This document shows, in pieces, positions 4,801 through 5,794 of a stretch of 5,794 bases of DNA. The position numbers and the translations under genes are program-made. Location of the stretch: contig MGUX01000159.1 of NCBI GenBank assembly GCA_001800185.1, positions 2,427-8,220 of the forward strand, written 5' to 3'. Within the stretch, counting starts at the first letter, position 1. Every line of letters begins with the position of its first letter. The stretch is from Elusimicrobia bacterium RIFCSPLOWO2_12_FULL_59_9. Lineage in GTDB: Bacteria > Elusimicrobiota > Elusimicrobia > O2-12-FULL-59-9. The notes beneath the pieces are model-generated. The model searched no databases and was not told the DNA's origin. It saw nothing but the letters and a program-made list of their open reading frames with translations.

Positions 4801-5794
4801 CCACCCGGACCGCAAGCCCCGCCGCCGCTTTCGGCGGGCTGATTCCGGGAACGGCCTATTTTCTGCGGGTCCGTTCCCAAGGCCGCCGCGGGGAATTTTC
4901 TCCCTTTCTCGCGTTAAGCTCCACCTCCACTTTGCCCAACCCGCCGCTGGCGGGCTCGCCCGCCTTCAGCGGCGTTTCCACCAACAGTTTGACGGCCTCA
5001 TGGAATCCCAACGGCAACGGCGGCGACACCCGCTACCGCCTGGAGGCCTCCACGAGCCCGGATTTCAATTCCCCGGCTATTGCCTTGGAAGCCGTGGAAG
5101 GCCTGTCGGGAAACTTGACCGGCTTGTCGGGCAACGCCACCTATTACGCTCGAGTGCAGGCTCTCAACTCCGCCGGCGGCCGCAGCCAGTTCACGGAGCT
5201 CGGCTCCACGTCCACTTTGCCGGCAGTTCCGATTCTCGCGCCGCTGAGCGAAGTCTTTGCCTCCTCGGTTTCGGTGCAATGGTCTGAAAATTCCAACCGC
5301 CCCGGCACTTCCTACCGGGTCGAAGCCTCCACCTTCGGCGGATTCGACGCTCTCTCCGGCGCCGCCGACACGACCGCCTCGTCGCACGCGTTTACGGGCC
5401 TGGAACCTATCACGACCTATTACTTCAGGGCCAAAGCCCTTGGCAATTCCTCTCAAACCTCCGCTTACAGCCCGGTTCTATCCGCCATGACGCTGCCCAA
5501 CAGCCCTGCCGAGGCGGACCCGCCGGCCTTCAGCGGCGTATCGACGGCGAGCGTGTCCGCGCGCTGGTCGACCAACGGCAACTCCGCGCTGGCGCGCTAC
5601 GAGGCGCAAATTTCCACCGGAGCTGATTTTTCAAAAGTCTTCGCCTCGTCGGCCACCGACGCTCCGCCGGCCGAATTTCACGCGCTCCTTCCCAACACGA
5701 CCTACTTCGTCCAAGCGCGGGCCTTCAATCCGCTCAGCGGCCAAAGCAGCCCATTTACCTTCCTTGGCTCCACTTCGACCTTGGCCGCGCCGCC
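1779..5794 (+). CDS. Giant secreted fibronectin type III repeat protein, 3' end beyond the window
   Basis: An uninterrupted frame runs from ATG 1779 to the window edge: 1338 residues and no stop. An in-frame TAA at 1761-1763 limits the start to GTG 1776 or ATG 1779. Residues 1-25 form a Sec signal peptide (basic n-region, hydrophobic core about 8-20, AAA before a likely cut at 25/26). Fourteen FN3-like beta-sandwich repeats fill residues 28-1337. Each carries the strand-B Trp and a strand-F T-Y-Y/F-x-[RK]-[VA] motif. Most also have Y-x-A-x-[IL]-S-T-x-x-x-F in the middle and an S-T-x-T-L linker at the end. No catalytic motif, metal site or transmembrane segment is visible, and the only Cys after the signal peptide is C470. 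The composition is rich in Ala, Ser and Thr. FN3 arrays in bacteria commonly act as spacers or adhesive stalks on surface proteins or exoenzymes, so an extracellular adhesin or scaffold role is inferred. The functional end, such as an anchor or sorting domain, may lie downstream. Confidence 0.93.
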   Translation, partial: MIRRPLKACLCSLFLFPALISQAAASDLHPRWTSVSTGSLSIQWDLTAAATYQAAFAGAGDFAAPISSGPLFNLDAAAFSGLVPDTTYFFKVKFSSEADSGYSTASTATLAAPAEAIADPFSDVLDERVRFSWSASSNPAGTLYEAQISSDNFGAVWASSATRNTNVLFGFVSTPPALKPSTTYYLRVRAVNRNQEPTDYTAIQSTPTGATLPGGAAAPFAAVNHRQLTFFWTAGNNLFGDSNPEGTLYEAQASTDPAFGVAVISSFTQLASITFKSLAANSTYYARVRALNIAGVPSSFAASRSTRTLAAPINLLPRVGFLSTGALRFDWLAVAGATYTAVLAGTSDFALPLSSTTQLAETKSFSSLQLNTTYYFEVKLSSNSDDAYAELSTATLAAAPAPASNPFSDVTQLQIGYGWTSGGYPAGSLYHAQISTDADFSPVQASSFTRNASAVFAGLIPESTYYLRVRCIGHGGTPTDFTAAVSTRTRAFVTDLSPKIVAGSTFSLRFQWEDISGASFQAVFDDSGDFSTPLSSAVVTSPAAEYGGLSANATYFFQVKIASEADKAYDALTAVTPVLQPENPSFSAGGVSTNRIDFAWTSSVNPGGSLYQTQMSRDGFLTVAVSSLTRGFSTSFGPSGEGGALQLNTTYYFRVRAINHAGSPSGFASVLSTATLAVPPGDAAPPITLNTGRSLSYQWTQSENPPGTLFEAVLSTDGVRPAFSALVAGTGATFGFSGLGPSLTANTTYTLSARAVNRSGVPTDFNTPVSTVTIPFPPLASADPTPVVSATEIAYAWRQNINSDGSLYEAQISTDNFLTLNFSSRTLNQSVQFQALAPDTAYFFRARTLGRDGTATQFGAALSTHTLPALPAPVSVSGVERGSVSLQWGKNGNTDATEYLVSISTAQDFSVESASTTAVSLAATLGGLLANSTYYARVRARSAATGQTSAASVEVSTVTLLAPPSAPFSVEAATGGAAASWSANGNHPDTLYLIELSTAAGFDPVWASTRTASPAAAFGGLIPGTAYFLRVRSQGRRGEFSPFLALSSTSTLPNPPLAGSPAFSGVSTNSLTASWNPNGNGGDTRYRLEASTSPDFNSPAIALEAVEGLSGNLTGLSGNATYYARVQALNSAGGRSQFTELGSTSTLPAVPILAPLSEVFASSVSVQWSENSNRPGTSYRVEASTFGGFDALSGAADTTASSHAFTGLEPITTYYFRAKALGNSSQTSAYSPVLSAMTLPNSPAEADPPAFSGVSTASVSARWSTNGNSALARYEAQISTGADFSKVFASSATDAPPAEFHALLPNTTYFVQARAFNPLSGQSSPFTFLGSTSTLAAP
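1860..5791 (+). repeat. Array of 14 FN3-like coding repeats in three classes (A-B-B-A-B-A-B-B-B-C-C-C-C-C)
   Basis: The strand-B Trp lies at residues 44, 133, 232, 331, 419, 512, 600, 699, 797, 888, 981, 1075, 1168 and 1263. The strand-F Tyr lies at 88, 184, 284, 374, 465, 555, 651, 749, 842, 934, 1027, 1122, 1214 and 1309, a mean period of about 94 residues. Class A (repeats 1, 4, 6) has Trp-Tyr distances of 43-44, A-x-x-x-A-x-x-x-x-S/G-x-F after strand B, and a VK-x-x-S-x-x-x-D block after the Tyr. Class B (2, 3, 5, 7, 8, 9) carries [NY]P-x-G-[TS]-LY or a close variant, then A/T-Q-x-S, and ends with R-x-x-N/G-x-x-G-x-P-T/S-x-F; distances are 45-52. Class C (10-14) carries NGN or NSN after the Trp, with distances of 46-47. 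Identity is at the protein level; nucleotide identity is patchy. Confidence 0.88.
4389..5791 (+). repeat. Homogeneous class C block: FN3 repeats 10-14
   Basis: The five consecutive repeats are at about residues 871-958, 963-1051, 1058-1147, 1150-1240 and 1246-1337. Each has W-x-x-N-[GS]-N just after strand B (as WNPNGN in repeat 12), then Y-x-[VILA]-x-[IAL]-S-T, and a T-L-P or T-L-[LA] linker. Repeats 12 and 14 share the opening P-A-F-S-G-V-S-T. The Trp-Tyr distance is nearly constant at 46-47 residues, unlike the earlier part of the array. The block is still continuing at the window edge, so more copies are likely downstream. Confidence 0.8.

Noticed and set aside
1860..5791. CRISPR array or non-coding tandem repeats
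   Set aside because: The period is about 280 bp, conservation is at the protein level and spacing varies by whole codons. These are coding FN3 modules, not direct DNA repeats with spacers.

Overview
GC-rich bacterial DNA with tightly packed, co-directional genes, all on the + strand. The layout is the last codons of an oxidoreductase gene (1-67), a small low-molecular-weight phosphatase/ArsC-type gene (112-516), an M20-family peptidase (520-1704), a short regulatory gap (1705-1778), and then a very large secreted protein. That protein starts at 1779 and is still open at the right edge (5794).

The last gene fills about 70% of the window. No stop codon is reached inside the window, so a caller that requires closed reading frames would miss it and could report overlapping arginine-rich frames instead. 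Translated from 1779 it gives a signal peptide followed by 14 consecutive fibronectin type III (FN3)-like repeats of about 94 residues, 1338 residues in all. The repeats fall into three sequence classes ordered A-B-B-A-B-A-B-B-B-C-C-C-C-C, which suggests growth by duplication of blocks and then of single modules.

The first three genes are probably co-transcribed: the gaps are 44 and 3 nt. They encode cytoplasmic enzymes with no obvious shared pathway. The FN3 gene looks separately controlled. It follows a small hairpin at the peptidase stop, a sigma70-like promoter candidate, and a striking 9-bp perfect dyad (11 bp as RNA with one G-U pair) whose loop holds the candidate ribosome binding site and whose base abuts the ATG.

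Lineage: long secreted arrays of FN3 repeats carrying 'STxTL' linkers, 'NPxGTLYEAQIST' and 'TTYYxRVRA' motifs recall proteins I associate with Elusimicrobiota and related uncultivated groups. This is an inference from memory, not a search result. Nothing indicates a mobile element, CRISPR array, tRNA or rRNA.
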